This document shows, piece after piece, positions 1 to 7,070 of a stretch of DNA of 10,736 nt. Each line of letters opens with the position of its first letter. The first letter of the stretch is position 1. The stretch covers positions 1-10,736 of the forward strand of contig JALSNA010000281.1 in NCBI GenBank assembly GCA_026987255.1. Reading direction: 5' to 3'. The notes below the pieces were generated by a model. It saw only the letters and a program-made list of their open reading frames with translations, did no database searches and had not been told where the DNA came from. A program made the translations under genes and the position numbers. Source of the stretch: Hyphomicrobiales bacterium (lineage in GTDB: Bacteria > Pseudomonadota > Alphaproteobacteria > Rhizobiales > Aestuariivirgaceae).

Positions 1-180
1 CGGGGGCACGGGCCTTTGTTTTTGTCCGTGTGCACAAACGGGGTTTGCGCACTCGCTCCGGCCCACTCCCCCTCCCGGCCACCCGGATGACAGGTGAGGC
101 GGGCCTGGGTGGATTGACCGCCCGTGGGGAGCTAATCCGATCTTGCCGCTCGGTTTTAGCAAACCCCTGCCCTTGCCTGT

Positions 181-194
181 TTGACCAAAGTCAG
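181..194 (+). promoter_or_regulatory. Candidate FNR/DNR-type box upstream of the PepSY-b561 unit
   Basis: The sequence TTGACCAAAGTCAG matches the two-half-site pattern TTGAC-N4-GTCAA except at the last base. It has the same C/G variant half-sites as the norC box. A poor -10 (GTTAAT, 214-219) lies 29 bp from the box centre, slightly closer than ideal, and the box is about 205 bp from the PepSY start. The other boxes in this window lie 74-77 bp from their start codons, so this assignment is tentative. If real, it would place the PepSY/b561 pair in the same anaerobic regulon as nor and nir. Confidence 0.35.
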
Positions 195-196
195 GC

Positions 197-228
197 GGAT
201 GATCTTCAAGACAGTTAATGGAGCTGCC
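197..228 (+). repeat. Dispersed repeat, copy 1 of 2
   Basis: This 32-nt stretch aligns with 3388-3418 at about 26 of 32 columns, with one 1-nt gap. The best conserved core reads GGATG-R-TCTTCA, an optional A, then GACAGTT-R-AT. Both copies lie in regulatory DNA next to FNR-like sites. This one directly follows the candidate box at 181-194. It could be a shared binding site or a fragment of a dispersed repeat; two copies are too few to decide. Confidence 0.45.
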
Positions 229-392
229 CGGATGGGGGAATGGGGCAAATGGCGGCAGGCGAACCTGACGGTTTCCTGACGGGCCGCGTCAGAGGGCGCA
301 CAGGCAAGATCGCATAAACAGCTTCACGTGAGTTCGGTTCGCCGTCTTGAACGGCGCAATTTTCCAGACAAACCCGATGAGGAGATTACGAC

Positions 393-674
393 ATGAAGAG
401 AATCATCACCGCTTTCGCCCTGGCTGCCACCGCGGCCGCTTTCACTGCTCCGGCCATGGCCGAGGAGGCCATCGAATGCACCAAGGCGCCGGTGGAAAAA
501 TGGATGAGCAAGGATGCCGCAGCGAAAATGTTCACCGGCAAGGGTTACCAGATTCGCAGCGTCAAGAAGGAGGATTCCTGCCTTGAGCTCTATGCCATCA
601 AGGACGGCAAGAAGATGGAAATCTTCATCAACCCGGTGGATGGCAAGGTTATCGAAACAAAGGTCAAGAACTGA
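393..674 (+). CDS. Secreted PepSY-domain protein
   Basis: The 93-residue product has a clear Sec signal peptide (residues 1-23: KR, hydrophobic stretch, AMA cleavage site). The mature part is about 70 residues and matches a single small PepSY-like domain. Residues 63-90 give the typical hairpin (CLELYAIKDGKKMEIFINP, then DGKVIE), and residues 38-58 resemble the preceding helix (MSKDAAAKMFTGKGYQI). Cys29 and Cys63 are the only cysteines and could form a disulfide in the periplasm. PepSY proteins are small periplasmic domains often found with redox membrane proteins; their chemistry is poorly defined. The start is chosen because GAGGAG lies 8 nt upstream and the signal peptide begins there. Its TGA overlaps the ATG of the following cytochrome b561 gene by 1 nt, so the two are probably translated together. 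A role in electron transfer with that partner is inference. Confidence 0.85.
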   Translation: MKRIITAFALAATAAAFTAPAMAEEAIECTKAPVEKWMSKDAAAKMFTGKGYQIRSVKKEDSCLELYAIKDGKKMEIFINPVDGKVIETKVKN

Positions 675-1255
675 TGAGCATCACCGCGTCACAGAATCAA
701 TCCCTTTCCGCCGGTGGCCGCCCCGCCACCGGCGGGCGGGAGCGGACAGTGCGGGTCTGGGATCCGCTGGTGCGCATCTTTCACTGGTCCCTGGTGCTGG
801 GCATCGCCTTGGCGTGGCTGAGCTCGGAGGGCTGGGACAGGACACATGAGATCACCGGCTATATCATCGCCGGGCTGATCGGTTTCCGGCTCCTGTGGGG
901 GATAGTGGGCGGCAAATATGCCCGTTTTGCACAGTTCGTGCGCGGGCCGCGTGTCACGATTGCCTATCTGAAAGATATTCTTTCAGGGCGGGCGAAAAGG
1001 CACCTGGGGCATAATCCGGCGGGTGCAGCCATGATCGTGGCGCTCCTGTTCAGCGTCGCCACCACATGCATGACCGGCTGGATGATGTCCTGGGATGCCT
1101 TCTGGGGCGCCCAGTGGCTGGAAGAGCTGCACGAAGGCGCAGCCACCTTCATTCTGCTACTGGTGGGACTGCACGTGGCCGGCGTCGTCCATGCCTCGCT
1201 CAGTCACAGGGAGAATCTGGTGCGGGCCATGTTTACCGGCCGCAAGCGCCTCTGA
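674..1255 (+). CDS. Cytochrome b561 family membrane protein
   Basis: The 193-residue protein is a four-helix diheme-type cytochrome b of the b561 / Ni,Fe-hydrogenase b-subunit family. It begins with the characteristic RVWDPLVRIFHW motif (residues 27-38, His37), followed by HEITGY (His58). It then has the HNPAG loop (113-117), ELHEGAA (His153) and GLHVAGVVHA (His167, His173). Membrane segments lie at roughly 37-52, 62-80, 118-137 and 155-175. Such proteins pass electrons between the quinone pool and a periplasmic or exported partner. The gene starts inside the stop codon of the PepSY gene (TGATG), so expression is likely coupled. The next gene on the right, norB, is convergent. The partner is unknown: the PepSY protein is the immediate candidate, and a link to NirS or NirC is possible but only positional. 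Confidence 0.88.
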   Translation: MSITASQNQSLSAGGRPATGGRERTVRVWDPLVRIFHWSLVLGIALAWLSSEGWDRTHEITGYIIAGLIGFRLLWGIVGGKYARFAQFVRGPRVTIAYLKDILSGRAKRHLGHNPAGAAMIVALLFSVATTCMTGWMMSWDAFWGAQWLEELHEGAATFILLLVGLHVAGVVHASLSHRENLVRAMFTGRKRL

Positions 1256-1280
1256 CATGATTGAACTGCCGCGAGAAAAA

Positions 1281-1306
1281 CCCGCCGCGATGACAATCGC
1301 GGCGGG
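1281..1306. terminator. Rho-independent terminator between b561 gene and norB
   Basis: A perfect 11-bp stem (1281-1291 with 1296-1306, CCCGCCGCGAT) closes a GACA loop. Read on the minus strand it is followed at once by TTTTTCTC, so it is a strong intrinsic terminator for norCB. On the + strand it is followed by CCTGTCTTGTTC, a weaker tail, so it may also stop the PepSY-b561 transcript. It lies in the 94-bp gap between the two convergent stop codons. Confidence 0.88.
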
Positions 1307-1349
1307 CCTGTCTTGTTCATGGAGCGTCAGGCTCGTGCTGCCGGCGTCC

Positions 1350-2708
1350 TCATTCGGCCGGCTGGGTCGAGATGACCTCCTCGGTGCGCGGCACGAAGAC
1401 GGTGTAGAGATAGAGCAGCACGGCGATCAGCACCACGACGCCAGCGCCCTCGCGCAGCATGTAGAACAGGCCGAGCTGATTTTGCACCTCCATGAAGGCA
1501 TTGCCCTGCACCCTTTGCAGGTGCACCTGCACCGCGCCGGCGAAGGTCAGCGCGAAGGTGATGAAGGCCATGCCGCCGGACATCACCCAGAAGGAGACCA
1601 TGTTGAGCACCTGGTTGTAGGGCTCGCGGCCCAGAAGCTTGGGCATGGCATAGGTGATGAAGGCCAGGTTGATGCAGACATAGGCGCCATAGAAGGCCAG
1701 ATGGCCGTGCGACATGGTGATCTGCGTGCCGTGGGTGTAGTAGTTCACCGGCGCCAGGGTATGCAGGAAGCCCCAGATGCCGGCGCCGAAGAAGGCCAGA
1801 ACGGCGCAGCCCAAAGCCCACAGCATGGCGGCCTTGTTGGGATGGTTGCGCTGGCCTTTCCACACCATGGTGAAGGCAAAGAGCACCATGGCGAAGAAGG
1901 GCACCACCTCAAGCGTGGAGAAGATGGAGCCGATCCACTGCCAGTAGCCCGGGGTGCCGATCCAGTAGTAATGATGGCCGGTGCCCAGGATGCCGGTGAA
2001 CAGCGACAGCGCGGCGATGCCATAGATCCACTTCTCGACGATCTCGCGGTCGACGCCGGTGAGCTTGAGCATCAGGAAGGCCAGGATGGCGGCCAGCACC
2101 AGCTCCCAGACGCCCTCGACCCACAGATGGACGATCCACCACCAGAACATCTTGTCCAGGGAGAGGTTGTCCGGATTGTAGAGGACGAAGAGGAAGAAGA
2201 TGGCGATGCCCCAAAGACCGAGCAGCAGCACGTTGGCGACCGCCGTCTTGCGGCCCTTCAGCACCGTCATGGTGACGTTGTAGAGGAACATCAGGGCGGC
2301 GACGATGATGCCCAGCTGCACCCACAGGGGCTGCTCGATGAACTCGCGGCCCTGCTTGCCGAGCAGGAAGTTGCCGTGGAACAGGTCGAACAGGTAGGTG
2401 ACCACCACGCCGGCGGTGCCGAGCACCAGGATGGCCAGTTGCAGATAGGCAATGGCCGGGCTTTCGATCTCGCGCTCGGCTTCCTCCGGAATGATGTAAT
2501 AGGTGGCGCCGAAAAAGCCCGTCAGCAGCCACACGATCAGCGAGTTGGTGTGCAGCATGCGCAGCACGTTGAAGGGCGTCAGATCGGCCAGGAAGTGCGG
2601 ATTCAGATAGATGTAGCCGATGGTCACACCGACGATGATCTGAACCGCGAACAGCGCCATGGCGACGATGAAATATGCCAGGGCGATCTTTTGCGATTGG
2701 TATTTCAT
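1350..2708 (-). CDS. norB: Nitric oxide reductase large subunit NorB (cNOR)
   Basis: The 452-residue, roughly 12-helix heme-copper oxidase homologue is the catalytic subunit that reduces 2 NO to N2O with electrons from NorC. The length is that of short cytochrome c-dependent NorB, without the N-terminal extension of quinol-type qNor. Ligand motifs are all present: His53 (RMLHTNSL) and His336 for low-spin heme b, His334 (SHGH) for heme b3, and His194, His245 and His246 (VHLWVEGVWE, GTGHHYYW) for the non-heme iron FeB. Glu198 and Glu202 are also present in the family-typical HLWVEGVWE. The numbering is offset by 13 from Pseudomonas aeruginosa NorB over most of the chain (family knowledge). It follows norC with a 15-nt gap, and GGAGGGG precedes its ATG. 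A terminator follows, so norQ, norD and norE are not in this operon. Confidence 0.97.
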   Translation of the reverse strand: MKYQSQKIALAYFIVAMALFAVQIIVGVTIGYIYLNPHFLADLTPFNVLRMLHTNSLIVWLLTGFFGATYYIIPEEAEREIESPAIAYLQLAILVLGTAGVVVTYLFDLFHGNFLLGKQGREFIEQPLWVQLGIIVAALMFLYNVTMTVLKGRKTAVANVLLLGLWGIAIFFLFVLYNPDNLSLDKMFWWWIVHLWVEGVWELVLAAILAFLMLKLTGVDREIVEKWIYGIAALSLFTGILGTGHHYYWIGTPGYWQWIGSIFSTLEVVPFFAMVLFAFTMVWKGQRNHPNKAAMLWALGCAVLAFFGAGIWGFLHTLAPVNYYTHGTQITMSHGHLAFYGAYVCINLAFITYAMPKLLGREPYNQVLNMVSFWVMSGGMAFITFALTFAGAVQVHLQRVQGNAFMEVQNQLGLFYMLREGAGVVVLIAVLLYLYTVFVPRTEEVISTQPAE

Positions 2709-2723
2709 GAGTTCATCCCCTCC

Positions 2724-3146
2724 TTAGCCGGCCTCGTTCGGCGGCCAGTTCTGCGTCTTGATGGTGCTCGTCCAGCACAGGAATTCGGCGAGATCCTCCA
2801 GATCCTTGCCCTTGATGTTGAAATTGGGCATCTGGCGGGTGTCTTCCTCGTTCTCCTGGCGGGCTTCAATCATGCCCATGACGGCGTCCTTGCCGCCAAG
2901 ACGCTTGCAGACATTGCCCAGCTCCGGCGCATAGTAGGCGCCCTCGCCGAGGATGGTATGGCAATCGATGCAGGCATTCTCCTCCCAGATCTTCTTGCCA
3001 TGGGCCACCGCTTCAGTGAGAGTCTTCACATTGGTGGACGTGGTGACGATGTAGCTGTAGCTGTGCGCAACAAGACCGACGAAGATCACGAAGAAAAAGA
3101 TCGTGCCTCCGAAAAAGATGTTGCGGGCTGCGGATTTGGTTTGCAT
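2724..3146 (-). CDS. norC: Nitric oxide reductase cytochrome c subunit NorC
   Basis: The 140-residue protein is the membrane-anchored monoheme cytochrome c that delivers electrons to NorB. It has one N-terminal membrane anchor (about residues 10-27, FFGGTIFFFVIFVGLVAH) that is not cleaved. A periplasmic domain carries CIDCH (Cys59, Cys62, His63) and the likely axial Met106 in RQMPNF. The motifs GEGAYYAPEL (67-76) and the C-terminal WTSTIKTQNWPP are typical of NorC, and the length is slightly under the usual 145-150. AGAGGGGA lies upstream of the ATG. It is the first gene of the norCB operon and is transcribed away from nirS, with an FNR/DNR box centred 74 bp upstream of the start. Confidence 0.97.
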   Translation of the reverse strand: MQTKSAARNIFFGGTIFFFVIFVGLVAHSYSYIVTTSTNVKTLTEAVAHGKKIWEENACIDCHTILGEGAYYAPELGNVCKRLGGKDAVMGMIEARQENEEDTRQMPNFNIKGKDLEDLAEFLCWTSTIKTQNWPPNEAG

Positions 3147-3184
3147 GACCGCGATTCCCCTCTTGGTTCATGGGTTGGCAGCCC

Positions 3185-3227
3185 TACTTAAAAATTTGTT
3201 AACGGTTCGCGCCTTGACAATTGTCAA
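3185..3227 (-). promoter_or_regulatory. norCB promoter with FNR/DNR-type box
   Basis: TTGACAATTGTCAA (3214-3227) is a perfect palindrome, and with its flanks it extends to 16 bp, CTTGACAATTGTCAAG. On the minus strand a -10-like TAAGTA (3185-3190) in an AT-rich stretch lies 33 bp from the box centre. This gives a predicted start near 3178 and places the box at about -42, the class II position of FNR/CRP-family activators. The half-site is TTGAC rather than the TTGAT of classical FNR sites, a variation seen for NO-responsive regulators such as Nnr or Dnr. The identity of the regulator is inferred. Confidence 0.82.
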
Positions 3228-3263
3228 GATTGCGATGGCGCACCGGCATGTCAATTTGTCCCA

Positions 3264-3277
3264 CATGCCCGGGCATG
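3264..3277. repeat. Perfect 14-bp palindrome CATGCCCGGGCATG
   Basis: The palindrome lies 36 bp on the nirS side of the norC box, within the non-coding divergent region. It is unlike the FNR-type boxes. It could bind another dimeric regulator or fold as a small hairpin in a + strand transcript. No function can be assigned. Confidence 0.55.
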
Positions 3278-3323
3278 CAAGCACAAGTTTGCCCAATGGG
3301 AGTCTCTGAAAACGCTTGCGCGG

Positions 3324-3393
3324 CCATCCTCATCCCCTGCCAACCGCCCAGGTCATGGGACACTATTGGGTGGTTGGCAGGGGGTGAGGATGG
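3324..3393. repeat. Long inverted repeat (27-bp arms, 16-nt spacer)
   Basis: The left arm, 3324-3350, pairs with the right arm, 3367-3393, at 25 of 27 positions. The two exceptions (3333 with 3384, and 3346 with 3371) are both G-T, so a + strand RNA would pair over all 27 positions with two G-U wobbles. A minus-strand RNA would have two A-C mismatches. No uridine tract follows on either strand, so it does not look like a standard terminator. It could be part of an untranslated RNA, a regulator-binding cruciform, or a small palindromic repeat element. It lies well outside both core promoters. Confidence 0.8.
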
Positions 3394-3418
3394 TCTTCAG
3401 ACAGTTGATTAAGATGCC
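3388..3418 (+). repeat. Dispersed repeat, copy 2 of 2
   Basis: This copy matches 197-228 at about 26 of 32 aligned columns with a single 1-nt gap. It overlaps the last 6 nt of the right arm of the long inverted repeat and then runs beyond it. Both copies lie 5' of + strand genes and near FNR-like sites. Confidence 0.45.
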
Positions 3419-3470
3419 TCAATGACGAACGAGGACGCGCCAGGAGGCGCAAGATACAGGGGGCCCGATC

Positions 3471-3484
3471 ATGATCTGGATCAA
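3471..3484 (+). promoter_or_regulatory. Distal FNR-like box upstream of nirS
   Basis: ATGATCTGGATCAA matches the FNR/DNR pattern TTGAT-N4-ATCAA at 9 of 10 defined bases. Its centre is about 84 bp upstream of the nirS promoter box, near -125 from the predicted nirS start. No good -10 lies 32 bp from it in either direction. It may be an auxiliary site for nirS, a site for an undetected transcript, or chance. Confidence 0.45.
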
Positions 3485-3554
3485 TTTGTGTCCGGGATGA
3501 ATACCTTAGCAGAATACTCATGTTTGTCTGCGTCATCTTGTCCCTCACAAATAC

Positions 3555-3596
3555 TTGATGAAAGTCAAACGCAGTTTGCAAGGGCTTGTCTAGAGT
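3555..3596 (+). promoter_or_regulatory. nirS promoter with FNR/DNR-type box
   Basis: TTGATGAAAGTCAA (3555-3568) combines a TTGAT and a GTCAA half-site. A -10-like TAGAGT (3591-3596) lies 32 bp from the box centre, predicting a start near 3603 with the box at -41.5. The box centre is 73.5 bp from the nirS ATG, almost the same as for norC (74.5) and nirC (76.5). Activation by an FNR/DNR/NNR-type regulator under low oxygen and NO is inferred from the site and from the known control of nirS genes. Confidence 0.82.
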
Positions 3597-3625
3597 ATGG
3601 TGCGTCGACAATCGTCAATTCCTAG

Positions 3626-5305
<1,680 letters not shown>

Positions 5306-5334
5306 TCCGCGGCTGATCGCCAAGACATGATTGG

Positions 5335-5367
5335 CGCCCGGGAGGCAAGCCTCCCGGGCGTTTTTTT
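5335..5367 (+). terminator. Strong rho-independent terminator after nirS
   Basis: An 11-bp perfect GC-rich stem (5335-5345 with 5350-5360) with a CAAG loop is followed by seven T residues (5361-5367). It begins 30 nt after the nirS stop codon and should separate nirS from the nirC operon. Confidence 0.94.
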
Positions 5368-5437
5368 GCCTCCGCGCGAATCGCGATTTTGCCGCCCGGA
5401 AAGCGCGGGGTCATATTGCCGCATTCTCCCTTGCATC

Positions 5438-5479
5438 TTGATTTTCATCAAGGTTTTCAGGACCATGGTTTTCTACTGT
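5438..5479 (+). promoter_or_regulatory. nirC operon promoter with perfect FNR/DNR box
   Basis: TTGATTTTCATCAA (5438-5451) is a full match to TTGAT-N4-ATCAA and is flanked by C and G to give a 16-bp symmetric site. A weak -10 (TACTGT, 5474-5479) lies 32 bp from the box centre, predicting a start near 5486 with the box at -41.5 and a leader of about 35 nt. The half-sites are the classical FNR/DNR type, unlike the TTGAC form at norC. Confidence 0.87.
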
Positions 5480-5520
5480 GAGTCCATGATCCTGACAGCC
5501 AGTGGAACGAGCGGGGTTGC

Positions 5521-5883
5521 ATGAAATTTCCAGCGCGCAAGATCCTTGGCCCGGGACTGCTCCTTGCCCTGGCGGGCGGGCTGGCCCTGGCGGGCAGCGG
5601 GTGGGCCGGAGCCGCCCAGCCGGACGCAGCGCGCGTCAAGGCGCTGATTCACCTGGTGCGGCAAGATTGCGGCTCGTGCCATGGCATGACGCTCAAGGGC
5701 GGGCTGGGCAAGCCGCTGCTGCCGCAAAACCTCGCCGGGCGCGATACCGAAGCCCTGGCGGAGATCATTCTCGATGGCATCCCCGATACGCCCATGCCGC
5801 CATGGCGCACCGAACTGTCCAGGGCCGATGCCCTGTGGATCGCCCGCAAGCTGAAGGAGGGTTTCCCGCATGAAACGCCGTGA
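5521..5883 (+). CDS. nirC: Small periplasmic cytochrome c NirC (c55x type)
   Basis: The 120-residue product has a Sec signal peptide (about residues 1-31, ending near GAAQ) and a single monoheme domain with CGSCH (Cys50, Cys53, His54). The likely axial ligand is Met92 in DTPMPPW. The segments LLPQNLAGRD (67-75) and EIILDGIPDTPMPPW (81-95) are typical of NirC, the c55x cytochrome of nir clusters. In other denitrifiers NirC can donate electrons to NirS and has been linked to heme d1 maturation (family knowledge). It is the first gene after the perfect FNR/DNR box, and its end overlaps nirF by 14 nt. The ribosome binding site is weak (GAGCGGGG). A frame starting 19 nt upstream in another phase has no signal peptide or heme motif and was not used. 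Confidence 0.93.
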   Translation: MKFPARKILGPGLLLALAGGLALAGSGWAGAAQPDAARVKALIHLVRQDCGSCHGMTLKGGLGKPLLPQNLAGRDTEALAEIILDGIPDTPMPPWRTELSRADALWIARKLKEGFPHETP

Positions 5884-7060
5884 CATCCTGCGCGCCGGGC
5901 TGGCCGCGCCCCTTGCCGCCGCATTGCCGGGGCGGGCATCGGCCATGCCCATGCCCATGCGCGGCACCGGCGATCTGGGCATCGTCATAGAGCGCGCGAC
6001 AGGCTCGGTTCTGGTCATCGACACCACCCAGATGGACATTCTGGGGCGCATCGGGGGGCTGGGCGATCTGTCCCATGCCTCGGCGGTGTTCTCGCGCGAT
6101 GAGCGCTATGCCTATGTCTTCGGCCGCGACGGCGGGCTGACCATGCTCGATCTGCTGGAGATGAAGATCGCCCGGCGCATCATCCAGGGGGGCAACTCCA
6201 TCGGCGGGGCCATTTCCGATGACGGGCGGCTGGTGGCGGTCTCCAACTACAAGCCCGGCGGGGTGAAGGTCTTTCATGCCGCCACCCTGGAGCAGGTGGC
6301 GGACATCCCGGCGAAGTGGGCCGGGGGCCTGTCCAAGACGGTGGGCCTGGCCGATGCGCCGGGGCGCAAGTTCCTGTTTTCGCTCTTTGAGGCGGGCGAG
6401 ATCTGGATGGCCGATTTCGCTCACGGCAACAAGCCGCGGGTGATCAAAATCGGCAAGGCGGGAAAATGGCCCTATGACGGGCTGATCGCCCAGGGCGGGC
6501 GCATCTACATCGCCGGACTGTTCGGCGAGGACGGCATGGCCAAGGTGGATCTGTGGCAAGAGCCCCTGAAGGTGGAGCGCATCCTCGATGGCTACGGGCG
6601 CGGCGAGAAGAAGCTGCCGGTCTACAAGATGCCGCACCTGGAGGGCTGGACGGAGGCCGCCGGGGCCTTCTTCTTCCCCGCCGTGGGCCATCACGAGGTG
6701 CTGGTCATGGACGGGCGCACCTGGCAGCTGACCGGCAAGATCCCGGTGCACGGCCAGCCGGTCTTCGTCATGGCGCGGCCGGACGGGCGTCATGTCTGGG
6801 TCAATTTCGCCCATCCGCTCAACGACACGGTGCAGGTCATCGACACCATGAGCCGCAAGGTCATCAAGACCTTCACGCCGGGCCCGGCGGTGCTGCACAT
6901 GGAGTTCACGCCGCGCGGCGAGCAGGTCTGGGTCTCGGTGCGTGACAAAAACCAGATCAACATCTATGACACCCACTCGCTTGAGCTGCTCCGGACGCTG
7001 GAGGCAAAGGCCCCATCGGGCATATTCCTCACCGCGCGGGCGCACAAGATCGGCCTTTGA
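5870..7060 (+). CDS. nirF: Heme d1 biosynthesis protein NirF
   Basis: The 396-residue protein is a periplasmic d1-type propeller homologue without a cytochrome c domain. It is needed for a late step of heme d1 formation whose chemistry is not settled. The N-terminus (RRDILRAG, then a hydrophobic stretch and ASA near residue 25) looks like a twin-arginine signal peptide. No lipobox cysteine is seen, unlike the lipoprotein form described for Pseudomonas. Propeller segments recur, for example GSVLVIDTTQMDILGRI (45-61) and, near the C-terminus, QVWVSVRDKNQINIYD. Family-typical stretches include YAYVFGRDGGLTMLDLL and LEGWTEAAGAFFFPAVGHHE. The start is supported by AGGAGGG upstream, inside the end of nirC. 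Its stop is 10 nt from the nirDL start. It shares the d1-propeller fold with NirS and NirN of this locus. Confidence 0.95.
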   Translation: MKRRDILRAGLAAPLAAALPGRASAMPMPMRGTGDLGIVIERATGSVLVIDTTQMDILGRIGGLGDLSHASAVFSRDERYAYVFGRDGGLTMLDLLEMKIARRIIQGGNSIGGAISDDGRLVAVSNYKPGGVKVFHAATLEQVADIPAKWAGGLSKTVGLADAPGRKFLFSLFEAGEIWMADFAHGNKPRVIKIGKAGKWPYDGLIAQGGRIYIAGLFGEDGMAKVDLWQEPLKVERILDGYGRGEKKLPVYKMPHLEGWTEAAGAFFFPAVGHHEVLVMDGRTWQLTGKIPVHGQPVFVMARPDGRHVWVNFAHPLNDTVQVIDTMSRKVIKTFTPGPAVLHMEFTPRGEQVWVSVRDKNQINIYDTHSLELLRTLEAKAPSGIFLTARAHKIGL

Positions 7061-7070
7061 GGGAGCTTGC

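Larger units (their letters stand above)
1..392. other. Non-coding region upstream of the PepSY gene
   Basis: I see no convincing gene here. The short open frames lack a good ribosome binding site and have no recognisable protein features. The region holds three small hairpins: arms 30-39 and 43-52 (10 bp with one mismatch, 3-nt loop), 276-281 with 287-292 (6 bp, 5-nt loop), and 340-345 with 351-356 (6 bp, 5-nt loop, followed by a short CAATTTT tract). It also holds a weak FNR-like site at 181-194 and a copy (197-228) of a sequence that recurs near nirS. A Shine-Dalgarno GAGGAG lies at about 379-384, 8 nt before the PepSY start codon. Confidence 0.6.

Noticed and set aside
30..52. Hairpin as a terminator for a gene left of the window
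   Set aside because: The stem has 10 pairs with one mismatch, but no T-rich tract follows it on the + strand (ACTCGCTCCG), and the minus-strand continuation is A-rich.
30..218. 62-codon open frame at the window start
   Set aside because: There is no ribosome binding site, it overlaps a hairpin and the candidate box, and the product has no recognisable features.
1095..3191. 698-codon + strand open frame opposite norCB
   Set aside because: It is antisense to two genes with complete ligand motifs, and its protein is a low-complexity mix rich in His, Gln, Gly and Asp, typical of GC-rich shadow frames. No domain is seen.
3422..3625. 67-codon + strand open frame before nirS
   Set aside because: There is no Shine-Dalgarno. 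It runs through both FNR-like boxes and the nirS promoter, and the product has no signal, domain or repeat.
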